DNA of 64,000 nucleotides from CAZRIZ01 sp050950465 (GTDB lineage: Bacteria > Patescibacteriota > Saccharimonadia > Saccharimonadales > Saccharimonadaceae). Positions within the stretch are counted from its first letter, which is position 1. Each line of letters opens with the position of its first letter. Below are positions 50,224-58,708 of this stretch, in pieces. The translations under genes and the position numbers were made by a program. Below the pieces are notes generated by a model, which was given only the letters and a program-made list of their open reading frames with translations, was not told where the DNA came from and ran no database searches. The DNA lies in the NCBI GenBank assembly GCA_050950465.1, contig JBMNHQ010000002.1, positions 62,001 to 126,000 on the forward strand, written 5' to 3'.

Positions 50224-51093
50224 ATGAAGCAACCAGTTCACATACCAGTTTTATTAAAGCCAACTTTAGATACTCTCCAGCCGCAGACAGGGGAGTCTTA
50301 TTTGGACTTAACAGCTGGCTATGCGGGTCATGCTCAGGCAATTTTAAAGATAACTCAGTCTCCAGATCTAGCGGTTCTAGTAGATCGTGATCAGGTGGCA
50401 ATTGACTATATTGGCAGTTTATCGCTAGGAGTAAAGTTAGTACATCAAGATTATCTTTTAGCTGCTAAGACCTTGGTCGAGGAGGGTCGTCAGTTTGATA
50501 TGATCTTGTTAGACCTAGGTGTGTCATCGCCACAATTGGATGTGGCCGAAAGGGGTTTTTCTTTTAATAAAGAAGCACCCCTTGATATGCGTATGAACCA
50601 GAGTGATCGCTTGACGGCTGATGACGTGGTAAATCGCTATCCAACCAAACAATTAGCTAAGGTTATCCATGAATATGGAGAGGAGGGCGCTAAAACTGCT
50701 CTGATTATGGCTAAGAACATTGTGGCTCATCGTCCAATTAAAACTACGACCGACTTGGCCGACCTGATTGAACAGCAATTTGGTCGGCGTGGTCGAGTTC
50801 ATCCTGCTACAAAGTTATTTCAAGCAATTCGTATAGAAGTGAACCAAGAATTAGTTCAAATCGAACAAGTTTTGCCACTTTTGCCGAAGTTGTTAAAGTC
50901 CGGTGGCCGTTTAGCGATTATTACTTTTCATAGCTTGGAAGATCGCTTAGTAAAACAATTCCTACAACGAGAATATCGTAAGGGTTTAGTGGGTGAATTG
51001 GTTGCTACCGGCAAACCAATCAGTGGTAAAATTGAAAAAGATTCCAATCCGCGCTCGCGCAGCGCCATGCTTCGCGGGGCTTACAAAAAATAA
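50224..51093 (+). CDS. rsmH: 16S rRNA (cytosine-1402-N4)-methyltransferase
   Basis: MraW/RsmH. 289 residues: HIPVLLKPTLDTL at the start, motif I YLDLTAGYAGHAQAIL, LLDLGVSSPQLDVAERGFSF, PLDMRMNQ, and the C-terminal ITFHSLEDRLVKQFL. Normal length and dcw position after mraZ. Confidence 0.95.
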   Translation: MKQPVHIPVLLKPTLDTLQPQTGESYLDLTAGYAGHAQAILKITQSPDLAVLVDRDQVAIDYIGSLSLGVKLVHQDYLLAAKTLVEEGRQFDMILLDLGVSSPQLDVAERGFSFNKEAPLDMRMNQSDRLTADDVVNRYPTKQLAKVIHEYGEEGAKTALIMAKNIVAHRPIKTTTDLADLIEQQFGRRGRVHPATKLFQAIRIEVNQELVQIEQVLPLLPKLLKSGGRLAIITFHSLEDRLVKQFLQREYRKGLVGELVATGKPISGKIEKDSNPRSRSAMLRGAYKK

Positions 51094-51111
51094 AAACAAA
51101 CAGGAGGCAAC

Positions 51112-51177
51112 ATGCCAAAACAAATTCAAGTCGCAAACCGATCTCGGGCTTGCAAGATTGCAGTCCGAATTGGCTAG
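51112..51177 (+). CDS. Possible 21-residue leader peptide
   Basis: ATG at 51112 with a perfect AGGAGG (51102-51107) 4 nt upstream encodes MPKQIQVANRSRACKIAVRI plus Gly, then TAG. It is followed by a strong hairpin (51207-51239) before ftsL. The strong site argues for translation; the peptide could be a small protein or an attenuation leader. Confidence 0.45.
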   Translation: MPKQIQVANRSRACKIAVRIG

Positions 51178-51206
51178 TGCCTTAGTTATTTAGTTAATGG
51201 AGTGCT

Positions 51207-51239
51207 CACTGCTCGGAGCCAAACTAGTTCCGAGCGGTG
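51207..51239 (+). promoter_or_regulatory. Hairpin upstream of ftsL
   Basis: CACTGCTCGGA (51207-51217) / TCCGAGCGGTG (51229-51239), 11-nt loop, followed by GGGGGATTTTCC. Not a standard terminator because of the G-run; may be an attenuator. Confidence 0.45.
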
Positions 51240-51279
51240 GGGGGATTTTCCTAATATCAAAAACAAATAGTAAACATAC

Positions 51280-51639
51280 ATGAATCGCAAAAATAAACCA
51301 ACCTATATTTCTAAAAGACGTGCGTCAAATTACAATTATGGACGCAATCAGAATATTTCTGCTTATGAATCGGCTATCAAACTTGGACCGATAACCAGTA
51401 CACTAATGATTGGTCTAATGGTTACCGTTCTTGGCTTGATTTATTTAACTCAGGCTACGCGCGTCACGAGCTATGATTATCAACTTAGTCAGATTGATGC
51501 TAAAATTGCTGAACTATCTTCACAAAAATCTAATTTAGAGATTGAAAAAGCTCGTCTGACATCAATTCAAACACTGACGGGCAGTACAGTGGCGCAGAAC
51601 ATGACGCCGTCTTCTAGTGTTGACTACGTACGTAACTAA
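51280..51639 (+). CDS. ftsL: FtsL/DivIC-like septum protein
   Basis: 119 residues: a basic N-terminal cytoplasmic part, one transmembrane helix (about 43-63) and an extracellular coiled coil (IDAKIAELSSQKSNLEIEKA) of the DivIC/FtsL type. Position between rsmH and the PBP gene is the classical ftsL place. Sequence conservation of FtsL is low, so the call rests on topology and position. No evident ribosome-binding site. Confidence 0.72.
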   Translation: MNRKNKPTYISKRRASNYNYGRNQNISAYESAIKLGPITSTLMIGLMVTVLGLIYLTQATRVTSYDYQLSQIDAKIAELSSQKSNLEIEKARLTSIQTLTGSTVAQNMTPSSSVDYVRN

Positions 51640-51659
51640 TAAATAATTGAAGCTAAGGT

Positions 51660-51688
51660 GGTCGCTCAGTAGTCAGCGACCATTTTTT
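51660..51688 (+). terminator. Rho-independent terminator between ftsL and the PBP gene
   Basis: GGTCGCT (51660-51666) / AGCGACC (51675-51681), then a T-run. It separates ftsL from ftsI transcription. Confidence 0.8.
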
Positions 51689-51692
51689 AAGC

Positions 51693-51698
51693 TATAAT
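51693..51698 (+). promoter_or_regulatory. -10 box of the PBP gene, leaderless
   Basis: TATAAT 7 nt before the ATG at 51706, directly after the terminator. Confidence 0.65.
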
Positions 51699-51705
51699 AA
51701 TACTT

Positions 51706-53445
51706 ATGGAAAAACGTTCGACTAAAGATTCGCGCGTTAGTTTGATTGTAGCGATGATGATAATCACTTTCGCTGTTTTTATTGTTCGGTTGTTTTATAT
51801 TCAGATAATTTCTCATGCTAAATACACCGAGATGGCCTATAAAGAGCAGGTTAAGAAATTGACTATTCCTGCCAAGCGAGGATTGATTTACGCCATGGAT
51901 GGCACAACGCCGACTCCAGTTGTATTAAACACAACAGTTTATAAAATGTTTATCGATCCAGTAGTAGTGAAAAATCAAGGGGCGGTTAAAGCGGCTTTAT
52001 TTGAATTAGCACCTAATAATGTTTTACAGCCTGATAAGCTAGACGATAAATTTGCCAAAACCGGTAGTCGCTATCAGATAGTAGCCGATAATTTGACTAG
52101 AGAGCAGGCTAAGGGGTTAAAGGAAAAAAGACTGTCTGGTGTTGGCTTTCAGGAGGTGTCAAAACGGGTTTATCCAGAGGGTACATTAGCATCGCAAGTC
52201 TTGGGATTTGTTAATGCTGAAGGTGGTCAATATGGTGTTGAGGGGGGGTTAAATGATCGGCTTAGTGGTCAAGATGGACTCCTAGAATCAGTAACTGATA
52301 TTGCTCAGGTTCCATTAACAATTGGTGAGCAAAATACTCATATTCCTGCTAAAGATGGTGACAATATAGTTTTGACACTTGATAAGAACATCCAAGCCTA
52401 CGTCGAGAAGATTGTTTTAGAGTCGGTTGATCGATTTGGCGCTGACGAGATTAGCGTGCTGGTCATAAATCCAAATAATAATTCTATTATGGCACTGGCG
52501 AACTATCCGAGTTTCGATCCGAGTGAGTATCAAAAGGTTTCTGATGTGTCTCTATTCAATAATCGGGTAACTATGGTCCCATACGAACCAGGATCAGTTA
52601 TCAAGACTCTTACTATGGCTATGGGATTAAATGAAAATATTATTACACCAACTACGACTTTTTATAATACTGATCGAGTGAAAGTGGCAGATCGTCAGGT
52701 TGTTAATGCCATTAAGGGACATACTGGTAATGTAACAATGCAAGATGCTATGCGCTATTCACTAAACACCGGAATGATTGAGATCTTGTCTCGGGCGGGA
52801 GGTGGACAAATCAATTCCAAATCCATCAATTTACTTTATAAGTATTTTTATGACGACTTTGGTTTAGGTCAGCAAACTGGGATAGAAATTCCTGAAGTGT
52901 CGGGAATAGTAGTCCCACCAACGAGTCATGAAGGTAATGCTGTACGCTATTCTAATATGGCATTTGGTCAGGGCATGAACGTAACGATGTTACAAACTGC
53001 AGCTGCTTTTGCTGGTGTAATTAATGAAGGTAAATATTATCGTCCAACTATAGTTGGTGGTGTGATTGATTCAAACGGAGAGTTTCAGTCTGCTATGTCT
53101 TCTGAACCAGCTCGCCAAATAGTCACGCCAGAAACATCCTACACGTTACGGAAAATGGTATCAGAGGTTCGCTCGTCTGACAGTACTGGTTGGTCAGATC
53201 CAGCTGGTTTTGAAATCGGTGGTAAAACCGGTACAAGCGAGACTTTACGTGATGGTAAATATATCAAAACTCAAACTATTGCGAGTTATCTTGGTTACGG
53301 GGGTGGTGTCAGGCCAGAATATGTTATTATGGTGCAGGTTGGAGCTAAAGATCGCTATATGGTGGGCGGTGCCGTAGCGGCACCAATATTTAACGAGATT
53401 TCTAATTGGTTGATTCAATATTTAAAAATACCCCCAAAGGAGTAA
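51706..53445 (+). CDS. ftsI: Penicillin-binding protein 2 / FtsI, class B transpeptidase
   Basis: Septal peptidoglycan transpeptidase. 579 residues: one transmembrane helix (about 13-33), the class B pedestal domain (AKRGLIYAMDG), and the transpeptidase domain with all three active-site motifs: SxxK in EPGSVIKTL, SxN in YSLNTGM and KTG in GGKTGTSE. No PASTA domains. Confidence 0.93.
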   Translation: MEKRSTKDSRVSLIVAMMIITFAVFIVRLFYIQIISHAKYTEMAYKEQVKKLTIPAKRGLIYAMDGTTPTPVVLNTTVYKMFIDPVVVKNQGAVKAALFELAPNNVLQPDKLDDKFAKTGSRYQIVADNLTREQAKGLKEKRLSGVGFQEVSKRVYPEGTLASQVLGFVNAEGGQYGVEGGLNDRLSGQDGLLESVTDIAQVPLTIGEQNTHIPAKDGDNIVLTLDKNIQAYVEKIVLESVDRFGADEISVLVINPNNNSIMALANYPSFDPSEYQKVSDVSLFNNRVTMVPYEPGSVIKTLTMAMGLNENIITPTTTFYNTDRVKVADRQVVNAIKGHTGNVTMQDAMRYSLNTGMIEILSRAGGGQINSKSINLLYKYFYDDFGLGQQTGIEIPEVSGIVVPPTSHEGNAVRYSNMAFGQGMNVTMLQTAAAFAGVINEGKYYRPTIVGGVIDSNGEFQSAMSSEPARQIVTPETSYTLRKMVSEVRSSDSTGWSDPAGFEIGGKTGTSETLRDGKYIKTQTIASYLGYGGGVRPEYVIMVQVGAKDRYMVGGAVAAPIFNEISNWLIQYLKIPPKE

Positions 53446-53457
53446 AATAGATACATT

Positions 53458-54486
53458 ATGAAAGAACAGATTATCCAAGGTTTTGAGCTAAGTATTCTTC
53501 TTTGTTTAATAGCCCTATTGGGTGCAGTGGTGTTGACACCAATATATACTCATTTTGCTTATAAATACAAATTTTGGAAGAAGCAGCGTAAATCAGCGGT
53601 CACTGGTGAAAAATTGACAGTCTTTAATAAGTTGCATGCCAAAAAATTTAGGCGGCCATTGCCTACGATCGCGGGAATTATAATGCTGGTTGTAGTGACT
53701 TTAACGACGCTGTTTTTTAATCTTGATAGGCGCCAGACTTGGTTGCCATTAGCTGCCTTTGTGGTCGGTGGTTTAGTAGGTTTGGTTGATGACATCATCA
53801 ATGTTTTCGGTGATGGTAAGGGCGTAGCTGGCTTACGCTCAAGTATTAAATTTACTATGATATTAGCTCTTGGCACAGTTCTTGGTTTATTCTTCTTTAT
53901 TAAATTAGGCTATAACTCAATCTTTGTACCATTTTTTGGTAGTTTGCATGTTGGTTGGTTAATTGTACCGATATTTGCTTTTGCGGTAGTGGCGACAGGT
54001 AACGCAGTTAATATCAGTGATGGATTGGATGGTTTGGCCGGTGGCTTATCGGCAATCGCTTTCTTTACATATGGCATTATCGCTCTGTTACAGGGCAATG
54101 GCCTATTGGCAGCCTTTTGCATGACCGTTGTGGGTACGTTGTTTAGTTATTTATGGTTTAATGTCTATCCTGCACGTTTTATGATGGGTGATACCGGTGC
54201 TTTTGCGTTGGGTACAGCTCTTGGTGTGGTAGCGATGTTTACCGATTCTTTCTTATTACTCCCCATAATTGGCGTTGTATTTGTAGTTGAGGCAGGCTCT
54301 AGTTTAATTCAGATTATTTCGAAGAAGTTCTTTCATCGCAGAATCTTCATATCGGCACCATTGCATCAACACATTCAGGCCAAGGGTTGGCCAGAAATGA
54401 AGATTACCGCAAGATTCTGGCTGATAGGCATCGGTGCAGCTGTTATTGGCTTATTAGTAGCGATCATGGGCGGACACATTAGATGA
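53458..54486 (+). CDS. mraY: Phospho-N-acetylmuramoyl-pentapeptide-transferase
   Basis: Makes lipid I from UDP-MurNAc-pentapeptide and undecaprenyl phosphate. Multi-pass membrane protein of 342 residues with VGLVDDIINVFGDGKGVAGL, NAVNISDGLDGLAGGLSA and FMMGDTGAFALG, plus the HQHIQAKGWPEMKI loop near the end. AAAGGAG site upstream. Overlaps ftsW by ATGA. Confidence 0.94.
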   Translation: MKEQIIQGFELSILLCLIALLGAVVLTPIYTHFAYKYKFWKKQRKSAVTGEKLTVFNKLHAKKFRRPLPTIAGIIMLVVVTLTTLFFNLDRRQTWLPLAAFVVGGLVGLVDDIINVFGDGKGVAGLRSSIKFTMILALGTVLGLFFFIKLGYNSIFVPFFGSLHVGWLIVPIFAFAVVATGNAVNISDGLDGLAGGLSAIAFFTYGIIALLQGNGLLAAFCMTVVGTLFSYLWFNVYPARFMMGDTGAFALGTALGVVAMFTDSFLLLPIIGVVFVVEAGSSLIQIISKKFFHRRIFISAPLHQHIQAKGWPEMKITARFWLIGIGAAVIGLLVAIMGGHIR

Positions 54487-55820
54487 GTTATCGCTATTAT
54501 CAACCGCAGAAGTCCAGAAGTCCAAATTCTACTAGGTCATCACCTTCTGATAAAAGGGGTTTTGTGGACATTTTACGTAGTATTGAGCGTAGTTCATCTG
54601 TTTTTTCTTTTATTAAACAGGATGGTCGAAGAAATTCTAGCGGGAAGCCAATTGTTAGGCGCCATCGACCCGATTATTACTTAGTTCTTTTTATGGCGCT
54701 TCTATGGCTGTTTGGGTTGATAGTTATGTTTGCTATCAGTCCGCAGATTGTAAATGTTTCCAATAAAGTTCGTGGTAGCGACACTAATCAATATTATTAT
54801 TTTATTAAACATCTTATATCGGTTTTGTTAGCTGTAGTTGCCTTTTTGATTATGCGGCGAGTGTCGATGGACTTTCTTAAGAAGCGTCTGATTTGGTTGC
54901 TTTCGATTGGCTTTGGTTTATGTTTGCTGCTATTTATAATTTCTAAGATTTCTCCTGAAACAGTCTGTTCTTTGGGTGCTTGTCGTTGGCTGCGCTTCGG
55001 TAGTTTTTCGATCCAAGTGGCGGAAGTCTTGAAGCTCTGCTTGTTAATCTTTTTTGTTTTCTTTTGGGCATATCTTTCTGATAATAATATTATTAATCAG
55101 CCTAGGTCGCTTATTTGGTCGGTTGTTTTGATTGGCTTGGCGACTTTTATAACTATGGTGTGGCAAAAAGACTTAGGAACCAGTTTGGCCCTAGTGATAT
55201 TTCTAATGTTGATGATATGGATGGCTGGTGTAAAAAAAAGGTATGTAGTCGGCTTAATGTTAGTGATGTTGGTTTTTGGTATATTAGCTATTATTGCTCA
55301 GCCGTATCGCTTAGAGCGTATTAAGACCTTTTCTCAAGGCGATAGTGCCACTATGAGTAGTTCTAATCGACACAGTATAGAAGCTAAGATTGCGCTTGGT
55401 AGTGGTGGCTGGTTTGGTTTGGGTGTTGGTAATAGTATTCAGTCAACTGGATATTTACCAGAAGCTATAAACGATTCAATATTTCCCATTATAGGAGAAA
55501 TTTTTGGTTTTATTGGCACTACGATAGTTCTGGTATTATTTGCTGCATTGCTTTGGCGTCTATTGAGGGGTGTAATTTATTCGCATAGTTTACTGGGTAG
55601 ATTAATGTTTGTTGGTGTCTTTGGTTGGGTATTTGCTCACTTGGTGCTGAATGTGGCCTCTATGACAGGTTTAGCGCCAGTTACGGGCATTACTTTACCG
55701 TTTCTGAGCTATGGTGGTACCAGCATGATTTTTTTAGCAGCTGCCTTGGGTTTAGCCTTTCAAGCCTCGGCTTATACAGCTCACACACCATATTATCGGG
55801 AAGTGCGAGGAAAGAGGTAA
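54483..55820 (+). CDS. ftsW: FtsW-type SEDS peptidoglycan glycosyltransferase
   Basis: SEDS-family polymerase working with the class B PBP. 445 residues, ten hydrophobic segments after an ~65-residue basic cytoplasmic N-terminus. Family marks: ACRWLRFGSFSIQVAEVLKL, MVWQKDLGTSLAL, and FLSYGGTSMIF near the C-terminus. The position between mraY and murG supports FtsW rather than RodA. Confidence 0.92.
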   Translation: MSYRYYQPQKSRSPNSTRSSPSDKRGFVDILRSIERSSSVFSFIKQDGRRNSSGKPIVRRHRPDYYLVLFMALLWLFGLIVMFAISPQIVNVSNKVRGSDTNQYYYFIKHLISVLLAVVAFLIMRRVSMDFLKKRLIWLLSIGFGLCLLLFIISKISPETVCSLGACRWLRFGSFSIQVAEVLKLCLLIFFVFFWAYLSDNNIINQPRSLIWSVVLIGLATFITMVWQKDLGTSLALVIFLMLMIWMAGVKKRYVVGLMLVMLVFGILAIIAQPYRLERIKTFSQGDSATMSSSNRHSIEAKIALGSGGWFGLGVGNSIQSTGYLPEAINDSIFPIIGEIFGFIGTTIVLVLFAALLWRLLRGVIYSHSLLGRLMFVGVFGWVFAHLVLNVASMTGLAPVTGITLPFLSYGGTSMIFLAAALGLAFQASAYTAHTPYYREVRGKR

Positions 55821-55823
55821 AAA

Positions 55824-56969
55824 ATGTCGAGAAAAAGATTACTTTTAGTTGGTGGTGGTTCTGGTGGTCATATCACGCCATTGTTGGCAGTTACTAAACA
55901 GCTCAAAGATCAGACCAATCTTGAGATTAGGTTGTGGTGTGATGAAAAGACTCTAAAAACTTCGCAGGAGCTGTTTAGGCAGTATAACGATATAAGAATA
56001 GAAAAGATTTTAGCTGGTAAATTAAGGCGGTACAATCATCTAAAATGGTGGCAGCATATGACGTGGTCGATTTTTTGGCCAAATTTTAAAGATTTCTTTA
56101 AATTTTTAGCGGGTTTGGCCCAGAGTTTCATAAAGTTAATTATTTGGCGACCAAATCTAATATTTGCCAAAGGTGGCTATGTTTGCTTGCCAGTTGGTTT
56201 GGTGGCGCGCATACTTCGTGTCAAAGTTGTTATTCACGACTCAGATACTCTTCCAGGATTAACGAACAGGGTCTTGTCAAAATCAGCAGTTCGTATCGCA
56301 ACGGGGTTTCCGGCTGAGTATTATTCTTATCCAAAAGAAAAAACAGTGTTTACTGGCATACCAATTCGGTCAGAATATAGACCAGTCGGGATAAGTCAGC
56401 AAATTGAGCTAAAAAAGAAACTTGGGGTGCCTATCGACCAACCATTGGTGTTAGTTATGGGTGGTGGTCTTGGTTCCAGATGCTTAAACCAAGCGGTAAT
56501 ATTTGGCCAGCATCGTTTAACGCAAAACTTTTCAGTTGTTTTAGCCAGTGGCGAGACCGAATATAGCAAAGTTGTAGAACAAATTGTTACTCCTGTAAAA
56601 GTTCAGCCTTTCTACAGTAATATACACCAGTATATATTGGCTAGTGACTTAGTAATTTGCCGAGCAGGGGCGACGACTTTAGCTGAGTTGGCATCGAGTC
56701 GTAAGCTAGCTATAGTGGTGCCTAATACTAAATTAGTGGGCGGCCATCAGTTAAAAAATGCTGAAGTATTAAGACAAGCTGGTGCAGCGATAATTATAGA
56801 AGAAGATATTGTGTCTAACGAGCCTGAAAGGTTGATTAAAAAAATTGTGCAGCTATTATCTAACAGTGACTCTAAAACGACTCAATTAATGCTGGACAAT
56901 TTTTATCAATTAGCTAAGCCTAGCGCAGCGAGTGCTGTAGCGAAGCTAATTATAAAAGAGGTGGGGTAG
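55824..56969 (+). CDS. murG: Lipid II synthase MurG
   Basis: Adds GlcNAc to lipid I at the inner membrane face. 381 residues, GT-B fold: LLVGGGSGGHITPLLAV at the N-terminus, VIHDSDTLPGLTNRVLSKSA, and the C-terminal UDP-binding segment VICRAGATTLAELASS. 3 nt after ftsW. Confidence 0.93.
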   Translation: MSRKRLLLVGGGSGGHITPLLAVTKQLKDQTNLEIRLWCDEKTLKTSQELFRQYNDIRIEKILAGKLRRYNHLKWWQHMTWSIFWPNFKDFFKFLAGLAQSFIKLIIWRPNLIFAKGGYVCLPVGLVARILRVKVVIHDSDTLPGLTNRVLSKSAVRIATGFPAEYYSYPKEKTVFTGIPIRSEYRPVGISQQIELKKKLGVPIDQPLVLVMGGGLGSRCLNQAVIFGQHRLTQNFSVVLASGETEYSKVVEQIVTPVKVQPFYSNIHQYILASDLVICRAGATTLAELASSRKLAIVVPNTKLVGGHQLKNAEVLRQAGAAIIIEEDIVSNEPERLIKKIVQLLSNSDSKTTQLMLDNFYQLAKPSAASAVAKLIIKEVG

Positions 56970-57848
56970 GTGATAAGTAGAATATTTAATCGACAACGCC
57001 AGTCGCCTTCTCGGCAAGCAGGCAATCGATCCGGTCGTCGTTTTGCTAAATTTCAGCGAGGTAATGCCATATCATCGAGTGCGACTAGGGGAGTGACGCG
57101 AGCTGATTTCCGAGTATTATCGCGACGTCGATCAAGAGTTGCGCGTCTTCTTGTTTTCTCACTTTCCGTAGTAGTAATAACCATAGTTATTGTTACTCAG
57201 ACGATTCATAATCCCGTTATTAAGATAGATGATGTTAGCGATGAGGTAAATGTAGAAAAATATACAACGATCTTGATAGATTATTTTGATACTAATCCGA
57301 CTGAGCGTCTTAAGTTGGCGCTTAACATTGATTCTATTAACTCTTTCTTATCCTCATCTGCTCCAGAAATCGAGCGAATTAAATCTATTGCTACTGGTTT
57401 TGGTCGCTCTGAGATTAAGCTAATCGCTCGTCGCCCAGTTGTAATGTGGGAGAGTTCCGGTAAAAAGTATTATGTGGATGCACTTGGCAAGCCGTTTACA
57501 GTTAACTACTTTTCTGACCCAGATATTATAGTTGATGATCGTTCCGGTGTATCACTGTCATCAGTTGATCGGGTTGCTAACGATAACTTCATTAGCTTTA
57601 TTGGCCAATCAGTGTCTGTAGCAAATCAATCTGACTTAACGGTTAAGAAAGTGATTATTCCGCCGTTGACTACGAGACAATTAGAGATATACGTTAATAA
57701 CCTTCAGTTTCCTATTAAAATGACCACCTCTGCTAGTGTTGTCAGACAAATAAACGATGCTAGCCGTACTATTAAGTTTTTGCAAGAACACGACATTTCA
57801 CCGTCTTATATAGATGTTCGAGTGGAGCGCAAGGTTTATTACAAATAA
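56970..57848 (+). CDS. ftsQ: FtsQ/DivIB-like division protein
   Basis: 292 residues starting at GTG with GAGGTGGGG upstream. A long, Arg-rich N-terminus (about 1-62), one transmembrane helix (about 63-83), then an extracellular POTRA-like and beta domain typical of FtsQ/DivIB. Last gene of this dcw segment. Its stop codon overlaps the 3' end of a minus-strand small RNA. Confidence 0.8.
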   Translation: MISRIFNRQRQSPSRQAGNRSGRRFAKFQRGNAISSSATRGVTRADFRVLSRRRSRVARLLVFSLSVVVITIVIVTQTIHNPVIKIDDVSDEVNVEKYTTILIDYFDTNPTERLKLALNIDSINSFLSSSAPEIERIKSIATGFGRSEIKLIARRPVVMWESSGKKYYVDALGKPFTVNYFSDPDIIVDDRSGVSLSSVDRVANDNFISFIGQSVSVANQSDLTVKKVIIPPLTTRQLEIYVNNLQFPIKMTTSASVVRQINDASRTIKFLQEHDISPSYIDVRVERKVYYK

Positions 57849-57919
57849 AATTGGCACACAGTTCAGCCAGTAGGGCGCTAGGAGGGCAGTCCCTTGCTGG
57901 CTGAACAGTATGCCAACTG
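57843..57919 (-). ncRNA. Candidate ~75-nt small RNA with anti-Shine-Dalgarno loop
   Basis: Minus-strand unit with a consensus promoter (57954-57926). The transcript begins near 57919 and folds into one long hairpin: TTGGCA/TGCCAA at the base, GTTCAGCCAG/CTGGCTGAAC (10 bp), an inner AGGG/CCCT, and a loop holding GCCCTCCT (57887-57880). It is followed on the minus strand by TTTTATTT, so the hairpin doubles as its terminator. It overlaps the last bases of ftsQ in antisense. On the plus strand no T-run follows, which argues against a mere ftsQ terminator. Confidence 0.65.
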
Positions 57920-57925
57920 ACTTTA

Positions 57926-57954
57926 ATATTAGCAAAGTGCTAATGTGATGTCAA
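57926..57954 (-). promoter_or_regulatory. Extended -10 promoter of the small RNA
   Basis: TTGACA (57954-57949), 17-nt spacer ending TGC, TAATAT (57931-57926) on the minus strand. Confidence 0.82.
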
Positions 57955-57988
57955 TATCAAAGATTTTGTTATCGAGGTAGCTCTACTC

Positions 57989-58004
57989 CACACCACTCGG
58001 TGTG
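57989..58004. repeat. Short perfect hairpin
   Basis: CACACC/GGTGTG with ACTC loop, immediately before the 25-bp palindrome at 58007. Confidence 0.45.
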
Positions 58005-58006
58005 TT

Positions 58007-58031
58007 CGCTTTTTGTACAGTACAAAAAGCG
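58007..58031. repeat. 25-bp perfect palindrome
   Basis: CGCTTTTTGTAC (58007-58018), one central A, GTACAAAAAGCG (58020-58031). Perfect 12-bp arms with almost no loop suggest a dyad for a protein dimer (operator or recombination site) rather than an RNA hairpin. Confidence 0.6.
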
Positions 58032-58282
58032 TAACATTAGCTTGAAAAAATATATAATAATATCAAAATCATAAAAAATCAAATAGGGCGTGAGAATAGG
58101 GAAAAATAGGGTAGTAAAAAACATTTTTTGAAAAAAGCAAATGAAGCTAAAATGAGCTGTGGAAAACGGTTTTGCGGATTTGTATAACAGCTAACTAAAA
58201 TACGGACGCACAGCGTGTGTATTGAATATATAAAATAAATAACAAGATAATCTTAATTGTTGCTGTCTGTTTGTTTTTCACC

Positions 58283-58323
58283 AACCCCCTATCACGATAG
58301 GGGTAAAAAATAGAAAGGGGGTT
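58283..58323. promoter_or_regulatory. Two mutually exclusive hairpins
   Basis: CCCCTAT (58286-58292) can pair with ATAGGGG (58297-58303) or, as AACCCCC (58283-58289), with GGGGGTT (58317-58323), which is followed by TTG. The layout resembles an attenuator, but no gene follows on the plus strand. Confidence 0.4.
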
Positions 58324-58347
58324 TTGTACTTGGATAAGTGTTGTTAG

Positions 58348-58386
58348 GCACAGTATATCCTGTACTACGTAAAAGATATATTGTGC
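58348..58386. repeat. 12-bp inverted repeat
   Basis: GCACAGTATATC (58348-58359) and GATATATTGTGC (58375-58386), one mismatch, 15-nt spacing. The rest of 57849-58708 holds no gene: it is A+T-rich, with short G-runs at about 58080-58115 and no convincing ORF. Confidence 0.5.
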
Positions 58387-58708
58387 GACGTAAGAATAAA
58401 CACAGAAACGTGAGTATGAGTTCATAAGCTTGCAGCTGATTTTTGCTGCCGATTAAGATTTTGTTGTTTTTTCATAGGCCCCCCTGCTGGACAGTATTTA
58501 TTGGCGATTTCGGATATGTTGCTATTAATTTGCTAAACGATTTGTGCGGCTGTTTTTATCGCAAAATAAAAATTAATGGCAATTTTGTTGTAACTTATTA
58601 TCCTATACTTTTATTGTAAAATTTGTGATGACATATTGACGTGTTAGTAAAAAGAATGATGTTCGCTTTTAGTTCGCCTGTCGGCTAATATTAAATTATA
58701 CGAATAGA

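Noticed and set aside
58195..58425. 76-codon minus-strand ORF in the gap before the TraD-like gene
   Set aside because: No ribosome-binding site, unusual Tyr/Ile/Cys composition, and it runs across inverted repeats; most likely chance.
57849..58708. Replication origin in the long A+T-rich gap
   Set aside because: Only one DnaA-box-like TTTTCCACA (minus strand, about 58160) was found, with no cluster and no dnaA/dnaN next to it; parB at the window start suggests the origin is elsewhere.
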